Assembly (NCBI GenBank): GCA_001557505.1
Contig: LSAX01000006.1
Span: forward strand, 1,426,001-1,490,000
Origin: Reticulascus tulasneorum
Taxonomy: Eukaryota > Ascomycota > Sordariomycetes > Glomerellales > Reticulascaceae
Direction of reading: 5' to 3'
DNA length: 64,000 bases
Below are positions 44,508-56,800 of the stretch, piece after piece (position 1 is the stretch's first letter; each line of letters starts with the position of its first letter). Made by a program: the position numbers and the translations under genes. The notes below the pieces were generated by a model. That model was not told the origin of the DNA, made no database searches, and was given only the letters and a program-made list of their open reading frames with translations.

Positions 44508-45204
44508 CCACACCGATATCGTGTTGGAATTAACTTATGTCTTGTGCTTTTTTTTGTTTGTTCTTGTTGCGTCATATAAACGCTTTGTGTTCTCGGGCGA
44601 TATATCTCTACACTCAATCTGCTTTCTCGTTTTTGTCCCAAAAGTTAGTGTAGCTTTCTGAAAACAAGCATCATTTGTTTCTAGAGACCGAGTATTATGA
44701 ACCGTTCGGGATTCCCCTTGATTCCCGGCACGCTCATAGGAGCACCAGGCCCCTGAGGGCTTGTCGTTGACCACAGACGTTGATTGCGGATTCTGATTAG
44801 TAAGGAACTATAGATTTAGCAAGGGGGTCATTGGCGAACCGACGGGAACTACCTTTGCGGTGGAGCCCTTTGTCGTTTCGAAAGTGGACCCCTTTCCAGG
44901 GGTACTGCCATTTATAGACCTTTTGTTTTTTTGGGGGAACTGCTAATAAGCGACAATTCGATTAGAGGAATGAATGGAGGGATCAATGCGGAGATGGAAA
45001 CGAGCAAACTTGCTGGAAATGGGTTGACACTATGTTCTCGAATAAGTCAACCTCCTGAAACATGTAGATGCACGCCGGAATGTACCAGCTTGAGAGAATC
45101 ATTACCCACGCTGCCAACTTGTCTGCCATACTAGACACCATATCACGGATACAAAATCTACGTGAACAGAACCGATGCTGAGGCCGAACCACGAGTACAA
45201 GAAC
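44508..45204. other. Convergent 3' intergenic region
   Basis: These 697 bases lie between the pair 2 Trp-tail gene and the end of the BRAP2-like gene. T-rich stretches after 44540 fit a 3' UTR. No gene is supported. Confidence 0.4.
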
Positions 45205-47439
45205 TCACTTCTTCCCTCTCCTCTTCCCCTTCCTCTCCGGCACAGAAGCGCTCCCCTCTGCAATCTCCCCAGCCTCGACCTTCCCCTCACTCTCCAGCTC
45301 CTTCAGTTTCTCCTGCCCTGAGATAAACATCGTCAAATCCCGATTCATCTCCTCCAGCTCGGCAACCTTGCCCTTAAGCTCCCCATCTCGCGTTCTCAGC
45401 GTCTCCATCTCCGCATTGTTATGCTCCACTCTCTCCATTAGCCCTTGCGTCACCTCCTTCTCCTCCTGTAAACTCTTGCTTAGATTCCTCGCCAGGTCCT
45501 GCGCCTTTCCAGCCTTGGCCCGGTCACGCTCTGCATCCCGTTCCAGCTGTGGGATGGTCTGTGTGCGCAGGTTCACAAGCTCGGCTCTCAGGGTCCGGTT
45601 TTCCTCGACGGCGAGGGAAGCTTGGGTCGAGGCTGCTTCGGCAGTCGCGGTTGCTTTGGAGGCTTTATCGGCTACCTTGCTGAGCATTTCCTCGAAGTAG
45701 ACGCGTTGCGATTCGAGTTGGCTGGTGAGGAGATGCGTGTATTCGAGACCGATGTTGTCGAGCTTGGCTCGAGGAACGGTATCCTCATACTCGCTGTGGG
45801 ATCTCCGATGGTGCCGGCTGTTGCTTCCGGGCAATTCAACGACCTTTCCATCTCCCTTATCACGAATCAGGCGATGAACCCACATGTCACCAGCGTAGTC
45901 CCATACGTGCTGAGTCTCCAGCTCCAGAGCAAAGCTATGCGCTGTCTCCTTCCAGTGGTCCTTGGCATGTCCACCTTTGTAGCGACCACAACCCACAACT
46001 CCGCAGATAAGACAAATCCAGAGATCTTCGCCAGTGTCGCAGACAGTGCAAAGGTTAGAGACGGATGAGCCAAAAGGTTTGGTGTATGGGTTTGAGGGAT
46101 CGTAATCTTGGCTGGAAGCTGGATTCGTGTGCCGGCATACAGGACATCCTGAACCCTTCCAGTTCTGAAGACAGGTGCAGTGGAAGACGTGCTGACAAGG
46201 GATAGTCATCAGCCCTGTCGTATCGTCCATTCGCTCTAAACACACAGGGCACGTCGGCAGTTCGACGAGGTTCGGCGTGGGTGGAGGGAAAGGCTTCAGA
46301 CTGTTCGAAGCCGATGCCGCCGAAGAAGAAGATGGAGTAAAAGGATCGTGGCTGAGATCTGGGAAGGTCCCATTTGGTCTAGTTGGCGTCTCGAAAGTGA
46401 TGGACTTGACGAACACCACATGACAAACTTGCGCCTAGTCAGGATCAGTATATAGGAATCGACCTGAGCAAGGTTCCAACCTTACCTCCATGCTGTTGAA
46501 AACTTTGCCATCAAACTCTTTCCGCCACGCCATAGCCCGTTTGCTATCTCGAAACTTCATGAGGACTAGATATCTGTTCATGCGTCCCGTCATGACCATT
46601 CTGTAGTGACTGACGTCGTCCCTCCATTTCTCCCCTACGAACCCCAGGAAATCGCCAGGTGACAAGTAGCTTGGAACAGCTGGTATGCATAGGGTTGTGC
46701 AGTCCTCTTCAGTTAAGTTTTCTCCCTCATCTGACACGGGAGACTTGAGATCCGACGTCTCGTCCTCCTCCCGATAGAAATGCACAATTCCCCAGCCAAC
46801 CTCGGTATTCTTAGTCTCGAGGGGTACGTATTTTGCCTTCGTGGATGTGCCTGCTCCTCCAAACGTTGGCCCAACACCCAGAGCTGCAGAAGAGCTTGTG
46901 TGCCCACCATCAGTAGCCATGCTCTTGGTATTTCTTTCGTGCTCCAAGTCCACGCTCTCGATGCTCACCCTCCCAAATCGCCAGTCTTTTAAAGCAGTCT
47001 TCGGCTGGATTGCGGCAGTAGAAGGCGGGGGAGGAAAGCTCTTAGTTCGTGCTCGCCACTGGCGCTCTGTCAAAATCTCGATGTTGCTTCCAGTCTCTTT
47101 TATGGGAGCTCTCGAGGCGCCGCAATCGATCAGGTTGGGGTTCGGGCTTTGTGGCTCTCTCGAAGTAGGCGCTCGTGATGTACCGGCTGCTGGAGGGTCC
47201 TCTTCGAATTGCAAGGGTGACAGCTGAGGTCTCGGCACTATGCGGCTCGTCTTGCGATCTCGACGAGGATGTGAAGGGAGATCGTCGAAGATGTCCGTTC
47301 CCTTCGGTGGAAGCCACGGGTCGTTCCTGGTCGGAGCACTTAGCTCGCACTGCGCTTTCGCAGTCCCTCGAACACTGTTTAATGTCGGGCTAGGAGTCGG
47401 GTATAACTCAAACGTCAAATGGTAGAAGTGCGGCGGCAT
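45205..47439 (-). CDS. BRAP2 / Etp1-type RING and UBP-zinc-finger protein
   Basis: This is the fungal member of the BRCA1-associated protein 2 (IMP) family; yeast Etp1 acts in ethanol tolerance and protein turnover. Exon 1 (47439-46486) and exon 2 (46434-45205) join over a 51-nt intron with a TACTGAT branch. The junction restores the family motif FNSME..CHVVFVKS and gives 727 residues. In order: ~170 disordered residues; the BRAP2 RRM-like domain around 170-335 (YLSPGDFLGFVGE, YLVLMKFRD); a RING finger near 380-420 (CPVCLERMDD..CQHVFHCTCLQNW..CPVCR); a UBP-type zinc finger near 440-510 (CTVCDTGEDLWICLICG..CGRY..H); a coiled coil at roughly 550-690; and a lysine-rich end. All RING and zinc-finger ligands I looked for are present. 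Known members are E3 ubiquitin ligases binding ubiquitin through the UBP finger. Confidence 0.96.
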
Positions 47440-48012
47440 AGCCTTTTCGTCAGCCTTGCAGGTCGCAGGGCTGGAGTCCGAAAGTTGCGTATATCAATGA
47501 GGCTGAGAGGGATGTGTTGCACAAGTGTTCGTGGATGTGGCAAAAATAATTCGTTCCTGCTTATCTAAGGAGGCAACAAGATTTGGATTTGAAGCCCTCC
47601 CCGAGCATTCCAACGCAAGTTCATTGCATTAGGTGCATGGAACCCAGGATAGTAATTATTTGGTTATCTGCTTGTAGGTGAATCACTTGGCCACGAGGAC
47701 GGAGGGGTGATTGGAATGAAGAGTTATGCCCCACCACTAAAATTCCCGGAACATCCATCAAACTGGATGACTAAACAGGTGTTCTTATCGCAAATATTCA
47801 CTACATATTCACCAAGCGAAATGGACCAAGAGTTTGTTTTCAGACTTCAATAGAGTCTAGATTTGTGCACTCTCAATGAGCGCATCTCATGCCTATCTGG
47901 AGATATCAAATGCCAACGACAATGCGTTAATTCCGTAACCGTCGTGATATCCTCAAACGCCGCCATGTGTCACCGTGACAATCAGCTTATGTACCTGTCC
48001 CAAAACACTAGC
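47440..48012. other. Intergenic region, BRAP2-like / polyubiquitin
   Basis: These 573 bases contain the promoter of the BRAP2-like gene and the 3' UTR of the polyubiquitin gene, both on the minus strand. I see no other feature. Confidence 0.4.
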
Positions 48013-49017
<1,005 letters not shown>

Positions 49018-49174
49018 GGTGACGGTTTCGCGGATGAGGTTCGATTTGATGGATGTGATAGGAGACTTTGGGAATGATGATCGAGGTCAGATGGGTTAGA
49101 TCGTGATGTTTGTGAGGTGTAGTTGGAAGGGAGGAAGGGGGAGGAAAGGGTTGGTGCTGAGAAGCAGGTAGAGG

Positions 49175-49182
49175 TTTAAATA
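49175..49182 (-). promoter_or_regulatory. TATA-like element of the polyubiquitin gene
   Basis: TTTAAATA on the plus strand reads TATTTAAA on the coding strand, 158 bases upstream of the start codon. A TATA element fits a strong, inducible promoter. Position relative to the transcription start is unknown. Confidence 0.5.
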
Positions 49183-49335
49183 GGTAGGGTGGCTCGGAGG
49201 AAGGTGCAGTGAATAGATGGTTGGAAGGTGGGGGGGCGCAGTGGATTATGCCTTGTCCGGGCGATGGCGAATGATTCATCAGCGGATGCGCAAGAGGTAG
49301 GCGCTAAACTAGGCAGGAGACACCCGGAACCCTCT

Positions 49336-49370
49336 AGAACTGGTGTGGAGCAGGCGAGGGGGAGGGGAAG
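49336..49370 (-). promoter_or_regulatory. Possible stress elements upstream of polyubiquitin
   Basis: A CTCTAGAAC sequence near 49336 is one base from a TTCnnGAA heat-shock unit, and two AGGGG-type stress-element cores (GAGGGGGAGGGG) follow by 49370. The motifs are short, so chance matches are likely. Confidence 0.25.
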
Positions 49371-51414
49371 TCGCAGGTACCTGCAGGTCTGCACTACGTG
49401 CGCGCCAGCCACCTTGTACTTGCCACTCTCCATCCTTATCTTTATCAGGCCGGCGCTGCTTACATTATTGGTACGGGATTACATTTGGTCCCCTCGGGCT
49501 GCTACCGACCTGGCAATTGAAAGGGCTGGAAGCCTGCGGCGTGTGTCTGATGTCTCGGAAACCCCAAACACCCACCACCCACTCATCGCTGTCGCAAACG
49601 CTCGACCAGGGATCTAGCAAATGCACACCTGACCAGATGGTGCAGAATCTGTTTCCAGCATGGATCACATCAACTTTTCTTCTTCATTTTCTGCTGATGC
49701 CACGATTAGGGTCAAGCTCTCAACTGAAAGCTATGTAATTAGGATACCAAGATAGACCGGGGCCAGGGAGCTTGAAGTGGCCGCGTGTGCCTTGTGCTGT
49801 GCAACGAACCCTTGTAATTAGTTACCAGGCTCCGCCTCCAACTTTCCAGCGCCCCCATCACCAACTCCCTAGTAAAGTTGCCCGCTCCAAAGTGGCCACC
49901 TGCCCCCGAGATCCCTCCCAGATGATCATCGCCTCACGGGAGAGCTCACATGCGAACTCTCAAGCTCCAAAGCTTACAGCTCTGCACCCGTCTATCGGGT
50001 GGCTCCGTACCTGTCTCACACCTGCTACAGAACTTTGTTGAAAATATGCTTATGTCTGAATAACTTCAGACACTCTCAGTTCATGCTCACTCATCATCCA
50101 GCCGCTCTCGCCGAAACAGTCAGATCCCAAAGTGCGGGGTTCAGCGACATCGCTTTGCCCGGGGCTGTTTGAAATGACAAACGACGTCATTTCGACGGGG
50201 ACCCTGATTTTCCGGCGTTTGTTCGTACGATCCCAGCTGCCATCCCATCGTGCCCCATCCATCCCTTGCCCTGCGATGGCTGGCTGCGGTCGCAGCGACC
50301 GGAAAAGCCAATCTCAACTTTTTTTGCTTGTCATGTGTTGGAAGATGGCTGGCGAAATGAAAACGGACCAAAGCCAGGTGCTAATTGACAATCAAGAGCT
50401 TTGGCACTTCTCTGCCTGTGGCTGATTGATTGAATGATTGACGTTTCGACATTCAATCGTTCTCCGAAGCCCCGCACAATGTCGTTCGATGCTTGCATCG
50501 CTCGCGTCTTCGGGAATTTGAGACTCAGTTGAACGCCGAACCTGCGAAACACGAAGAATGCCGGGCCACATCCACCAGGCTTCGTTGGCACTGGAACACA
50601 CCCTTCTATTAATAAATCTCTTGTCTATTTCAGTGCAATAGCAGCATAGGTAGTACGAAATTCTTGCAGAATCAAAATCAAGAGAAAGCCAACCCATCCA
50701 ACTCAATTTCACCATACACAACCAAGCTGTGCAAATCGCCGCTAAGACAGCAATCGCCTACGAGAAGCTAGCTGTGACTTCAAACAAAGCCCAACTTTCA
50801 ACGAGTATGGATGAAAGCAAGGTACCTCACTTCTGCATCAGGGGCTTTCATCTTATGAATGATCGGCTTTATATTTAGTTCAGCTAAGGTACCTAGCTAG
50901 AGGTACAGCAACAAATAGCCTCTGGCAACTCCCAACATCGAAACATTGTCGAATGTTTTTTTTAGGGGCCATTCAAACGCCAAAACCCATGCATATCATC
51001 TTCATCTATGCGAGTATGCTCTGTCATTCCATGCCATATCATTGATAGCCATGATCCATCCATGCCTGCCCATGTCGCCGGAGACCCTCGGCTCGTGCGA
51101 CGCAAAAAAAAAAAACCAGGCTCACCAATCCTTCCAAGTCGTACAGTCGTGAAATCCGAAATCGTAAGGTAAAATTCAAAAAGGATCGTAAAACATCGTC
51201 AACAAATCGCGGGGAGGCGGTGACCAGCCGAAGAGAAGGAATTGAAGGGCAGATAGTTGACTGAAACATTACGTTTTTGTAAACGCCGACGCTGTGACTC
51301 GCACAAGTTTGAACAAAGGAAAGAAGGCGAGCAGCCTCCTTGCGGAGCCATCGAGAATGGTATCATAACACAGAGGAAAGTCGCTTCAAGACATCGCAAG
51401 TGCCGGGATGGCAT

Positions 51415-53858
51415 CTAGTTTGCGCGTATGACCAGCTTGGAAAGGAACTTGTTCGACAGCGAGTCGAAATCATTCCGATCAAACTTGGAGTCAGCACGCG
51501 TGCGAAGATATGCCTCTGTGAGACGGGTCAGCATGTTACGGATAGATCACGACAAATCGATGTTTGCTTACCATGCTTGATAACGTGTTCGCGGACCTCA
51601 GTCATCGCCTCGCAGACAGCAGTGTTGTTGTTGAGGAGATGGCCGTGCTTGCTGGTGTCCCAGTCGGTGAAGGCAGGAAGCTTTTGGGAGATGGCGTGGA
51701 AGAGACCGACGATGACGCCAACTGGGGTCGTCTCCATGTCATTGCAGAACTTGTTCACAGCAGCCGGGTCGGGAACACGGTAATGGCAGTCGAATTGCAT
51801 CTCTTCCCAGACGGCGAGAAGGATGGAGGCCAGCATGAAAATGGTGGGCCAGTTCTTCAGACGCTCACCGCTGTAGACACTCGAGTAAAGGGCTGAGAGT
51901 TCCTCGAGGATGTCCTTTTGCAGTTCACGCCATGTGTCGGCAAGGGCACACTTGATCTGGAAGTTGATCATGACGGGAGCGACAACCTTTCCGTAGTACT
52001 TGCTGTCCTCGTCATCAATCTGGCCGTCCAAGTTGAACTCGTCTGATTGATTGTGCTCAACCATGGTGATGTGCATGGTCAAGTTATACGCAAGAACCAG
52101 TTTGAGAGCCTTTCGAATAACGGGCATCTTCTCCTTCACGTAGAAGCGATGGGCCGTCTTCAAGATCTCTGTGATGAATGGCGTGCCTTCGAAATGGTCG
52201 TTGATGAAGTCTTCGAATTGCCCGTCAATGTGATGATCGAGGTATTGCGATAATGCCTCGGCTGAGACGCCCTTGGCACCAACATCCAATCTCTCAGTTC
52301 GAATGTCGAAGTCGATGGGCTCCTGATCTTTCAAATGAGACTCAACCCAATCCAGCTGGAAGCAGCTTTCATCGGCCACATAAACCTCTCGAACATAGAC
52401 AGGAAGCGCGAACCCATATCCGTGAGTGATCCACATAACAGTTTCCTCTTGAGCGAATCCCTTCACGTTATATACGGACACGCCTCGTCCAAGATGCCGT
52501 TCGTAGTCAGCCTTCCAGTCCTTCATAAAGTAGCCAATGTCCTTGATGTCGATACGAGTGCAAGGGACTTGCCAAAGACGTGCGTGTGAGGGTTGGCAAC
52601 CAGCACAAGGCTCACCCTTGTCACATGTCTTCTTGAGGAACTTGCAGCGAAGGCACGCGCGCAGTTTTCTTATCTCGCTTGCCTGCTTACGCTGTTCTGG
52701 TAGAAGAGGTCCACGTCGACGGCCGACTTTCTTCTCTCCACTTCCGTCCTTCTTTCCAGTTGACGTTCGTCTGATGACGGGCTTAGTCGCCTTCGCAATG
52801 GGGCTCTTGCGTGGACCGGAATTTCTTCGTGTCGTGGTAGTGGCAGGCGGAGAAGTCGAACCTGAACCGCTGGCGGGGCTAGGCCGGCTTGGAGACGACT
52901 TGATGGGCATGGGGGCAACGGCAGCCGCGGGGCTCACAAGTTCGTGGGAGTGGTGATGGCTCTCCCCAGAATAGCAATGGCGGTGGTTCGATACTTCAAC
53001 GTAGGTATCAGAGTCTGGCGAGAATGGCGAGATGGGGAAGGGGGCGATTTCCTCGTAACTGCCGATTTCTAGCGAGTTGGCACCATCAGAAGAGTCGGAA
53101 TTGGTGCGGAGATGCAGTGTCTGGCCGGGGTTGAAGATTGCCTGGTTCTGCTGCGCTTGGGCGTGCTGGAACTGATCATAGCTATGTCGGTTATCCATTA
53201 CCAACCCCCAACCGTGTTCGCTTGAACTCGACAGAGACAGAACCTCCAGAAACGTGCCCGTCGGGGAGCTGCTGCCGATGGAATGGGACAGGCCGCTGGG
53301 GTCCATCTGCAAGGCGCCACTGTGCTGAAAGTCCTGCCAGTTCTCCAACCCAACCGAACCCCAGTTCATCGCCGGGACGCTGTCGTCCACGGGTGCCATG
53401 GTGTTGAATGTGGATGCCAACTGCAAGTTCGCCTGCAGTGCCTGGGATGTTGCGGGGAAGAGGTCTATGGCACTGGTCTGGAATCCTGGCGCATAAGGGT
53501 TGTAACTGATCAGGCCGGGCTCCTGGATAAATTGGGAGAAGTCCTGCGCGGGCAGTTGCTGCTGGTGCTGTTGCAGAGCCCAGTCGGTCAAGGAGTTGAC
53601 GGGTTGTTGGTAAGGTGAGTGATGTGACAGAGGGCTGGCGCTTTGGGAAGGTGAATGTGATAACCGGTGGTCCTCCGTCGAGTTCGAGGTTGGCAGGGTC
53701 GAGGCCATCTCGAGGGGAATGGGCCAGATTCGCTGGGCTGGCATGGTGTTCGTGGTGGAGGGACTATTGTTCCCACTTGCGTAGGGATAACTGTCCCGCT
53801 CGTCGTATGTAAGGTCGAGCAGACCGTCGCCTCCACTCGAGTTAAAGTTGGGATTCAT
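51415..53858 (-). CDS. Zn2Cys6 fungal transcription factor
   Basis: This is a binuclear zinc cluster DNA-binding regulator of the nucleus; its targets are unknown. Exon 1 (53858-51572) and exon 2 (51515-51415) join over a 56-nt intron (GTAAGC..CTCACAG), giving 795 residues that end LVIRAN. The first ~370 residues are Ser/Gln/Pro/His-rich, typical of an activation region, followed by a basic stretch (GRRRGPLLPEQRKQASEIRKLR). The cluster at about 405-440 reads CLRCKFLKKTCDKGEPCAGC and then a sixth cysteine in WQVPC. Spacing is C-x2-C-x6-C-x5-C-x2-C-x11-C; the last gap is longer than the usual 6-9. RIDIKDIGYFMKDWKADYERH follows directly. I recall the cluster and this flank as one conserved Pezizomycotina family without a settled name. 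The C-terminal ~330 residues are helical. About 7.3 kb without a recognisable gene lies upstream. Confidence 0.94.
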
Positions 53859-56800
53859 TCTGACGAGATCTCAGACTAGGAAGAAGGGTTCGGTGTCGAT
53901 GGAAAGTGGGATTGGGTGCTGGTGATATCTCACTCAACACAGGACACCGCTCTTTTGTCGGAGAACCACGAGGTGACGGGTGGTTGATGAGAGAGCTCCG
54001 GAGGTGAAGGAGGAGGAAGGATTGGGGGAGGTCGACGGGATGGACGAGGACCTGGGTGCTGAGATGGGCGGAAGACGGGGGGGAGTGAGCCCCAAATGCG
54101 GGCGGGAGTGTGTGAAGAGGTCAGAGACTCCTCCGCGAAAGAGGCGGTGAGAGATGCAGTCTGTCTTCCAGCCCCGGCCTGGGCAAAGAGCCAATCAACT
54201 GGGATGCAGTCCTCCAGTATCTGCAAGTGTGTGGAGTGAGCACGACTAGGGGGTGGGTTCACGAGGGACAACAGATCCAATCACCAGCCGCCTCGATATA
54301 AAGGAGGCCGTGCGGCCGTGAGTTCGCACTGTATTTTCGAGCCCCGCACAGTAGCCCTCGCTTGTGCTCCACGTTTCTTGACCGACTCGATCTTTCAACC
54401 TTTGAAGGGGAAAAGAGGAGAGGATGGATCAGCGCTAGGTTTCCCAAGCCCTTCTTCTGCCCATCCAACTCCTGAAGAAACCCTGGAGCTAGCTGAACAA
54501 CTAAGAGAATTCTCCATCGACCCAAGGCTAGGCAATCGGTACCATTGCCAGATTCACAAGCTTGCAGGTAATAGCTCAACAAGAAAACAAGGACATGGGC
54601 TCGGAACCAGGCATTGTGGGGTGTGTTCAGTAACGAGAAAAAGCGAATGCTACTACATCACCTACGGACGTAGTCGAGCAGGACGAAACCCCCAATCAGA
54701 TCCGTCACGTTTGGCCTTGGCTAGAGGGAAGATTGGAATGGCCGGTGACCACGACCACCTTAGCTAGGGCGGCCGTTGGCCTTATCATATAGCAGATGTC
54801 CATTATTATTATTATCCCACTCCCGGCCCAGCTCAATATCAATCGGGTCTGAGTCGTAGAGGGCACAAACTCGCTTCCGATATGGGCAACCCATCCACAG
54901 TTCCTGATCGATTGATTAACAGTAGATTGATTGCGCCTGAAGGATTGCTCTGCTCGTACGTTACATACGTAGTAAGAGACAGACACAGCAGAGAGCAAGC
55001 AAGCAAGCAGAGCCAAGCCAAGCCACAGTTTGTGCGTCCCGTCTCACACGGATCCCGTGGCTTGCTCGGCTGTCAGCGCGTGTGTCCCCGCACTGTGTGT
55101 CCATGCTTCTCTTCAGGGTCTCTGGTGCTGTCAGTCCTGGCTCCCCTCTGGGGGGGGGCCGCAATCCGTACATATGACCTGATTGCAACCAGTTCGGCAC
55201 TGGGGTTGCGCTCGCAGTGGCCACATGGGGCGGTGGGAATGGGGTTGTGAGATCTTCCCGCCAGAAGCACGAACCATTCAATTCGACACTTCATATAAAT
55301 GCCTTTGCCTGTCTCGTCGCTTTTCTTCAGGCCGTCGGCCCTTTGAAATTGGGACTTGCTCTGATGAGCAGAGGAGCCAGCTCATATTTGCCCCTCCTTC
55401 CATGAAGTGAGGGGTTGGGGCTGGCTGTCTCACGCGTCGAAAAGCACACACTTACCTTATCCAACACAGCAGCAGGTCCCAAAAGCCCAATTAAGGACCA
55501 GGAAGATAGGGTCTCGGGCATTCGCAGCAGCAGATCTGCAATGTGGATTATCGCCTCGTACCTATCTGTTATTGGGGGGGAGGGGGCGAGTCGGGTCTGG
55601 GGCTAAAATGCGGTTCTCGCATGGTACGTGCAACGGCGCCATCGTCCAGCTTGCTGCTTGTGTTGGTTGCAGTCGGCTCAACAAAACGTCGCGTACCAGT
55701 CCGCTGCTGAATGGTGAAGCCACCAGTCAATTAGCATGCTCGATTGGCTCTACCACTATTCCAGTGGCTCCATACGCCACCTGGGTACTTTAGCGACCCT
55801 CGCTGTCGCGTCTGGATCTTACTCTTAAAGACTGGGGGCTCCTCTTGTCACCCGGATTGGTTGTCGTGGGTTTGGCCGCCGGCTCTCCCTGAGCTAATTA
55901 TGAGAGCCCGTCCATCGGCAATCGAGTCAATTCCCGCATTCGAGGCGAAATCAAAGACTTTCTCCGTCTCCTGAATCATGCGCATCCCGGACTACCGGGT
56001 CTTCATCGGCCTTGGGAGGTTGGATTGAGGTTTAGCTCAAGCCTGGTGGATCAAACCTCGTCCACGTTCTGGTGCCCATACCTGGAGACTGGAGCCGCTG
56101 CGCAAACTCCATGAGTGGTCTCAAACTCTCAGCGATCCCTCTGGATCCTCCACTAGCCTGCCCCAATTGGGTGTGAGATGAGGGGCAATGGGGGAGCCCC
56201 GTGTGCTGTCCAGCATGGATTGGACGCATGACGAATGACGAACCGCGATGAACACCAGGTCCAGGCACTCCTCCGGGCTAAAACCGCAGTGTCGTGATAC
56301 GGAACTTGAGTTGAAACCCACTCACTCAACCACTTCTTCCACTATCAAATCTGCCCCACCACTATCACTTATCGTGTCCAGGCAATAGCGTCGGGATATT
56401 AAGCTTGTGGAGCCCAGGGTCCATCCTAGCAACCTAGGCTAGACAGATGACCTGGCCGAGAGAAACAGTGCAACTTACGCAGCACATGTCAGCCAGCGCC
56501 GGAACTCCAAGCACGCTGGATTGCTTCGTGCACTCGGCTTCCGAAATGTCAGGTCGCGATGGGATCTTTTGCCTGCTTTGGATAAAGGTTGACAGCTCCC
56601 AGTGCACTTGACAGATGGAACACATCCCCTGGCGTGATGGCAAACGTACGTTTCTTGCTTGGGGGGGCAGTATTATTAGTGTCTTTCGTACAATGGATGA
56701 CTGAGGGACCCGTTTGGCGTTGCCCAAGGGAGACGCTGATTCGTGCCACTTGCCTCTTCTCGGCCACTCGCAGCGAATGCATGAAAAATTGCACATCATC

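Larger units (their letters stand above)
49018..51414. other. Intergenic region, polyubiquitin promoter and 3' side of the Zn2Cys6 gene
   Basis: About 2.4 kb. The first few hundred bases are purine-rich leader and promoter DNA of the polyubiquitin gene. The rest has only short, featureless open frames. It ends with the 3' UTR of the Zn2Cys6 regulator, which contains an A10 run near 51105. No gene is supported. Confidence 0.4.

Noticed and set aside
54318..54767. Plus-strand frame of 149 codons upstream of the Zn2Cys6 gene
   Set aside because: No motif, and it begins in the probable leader or promoter of the opposite gene.
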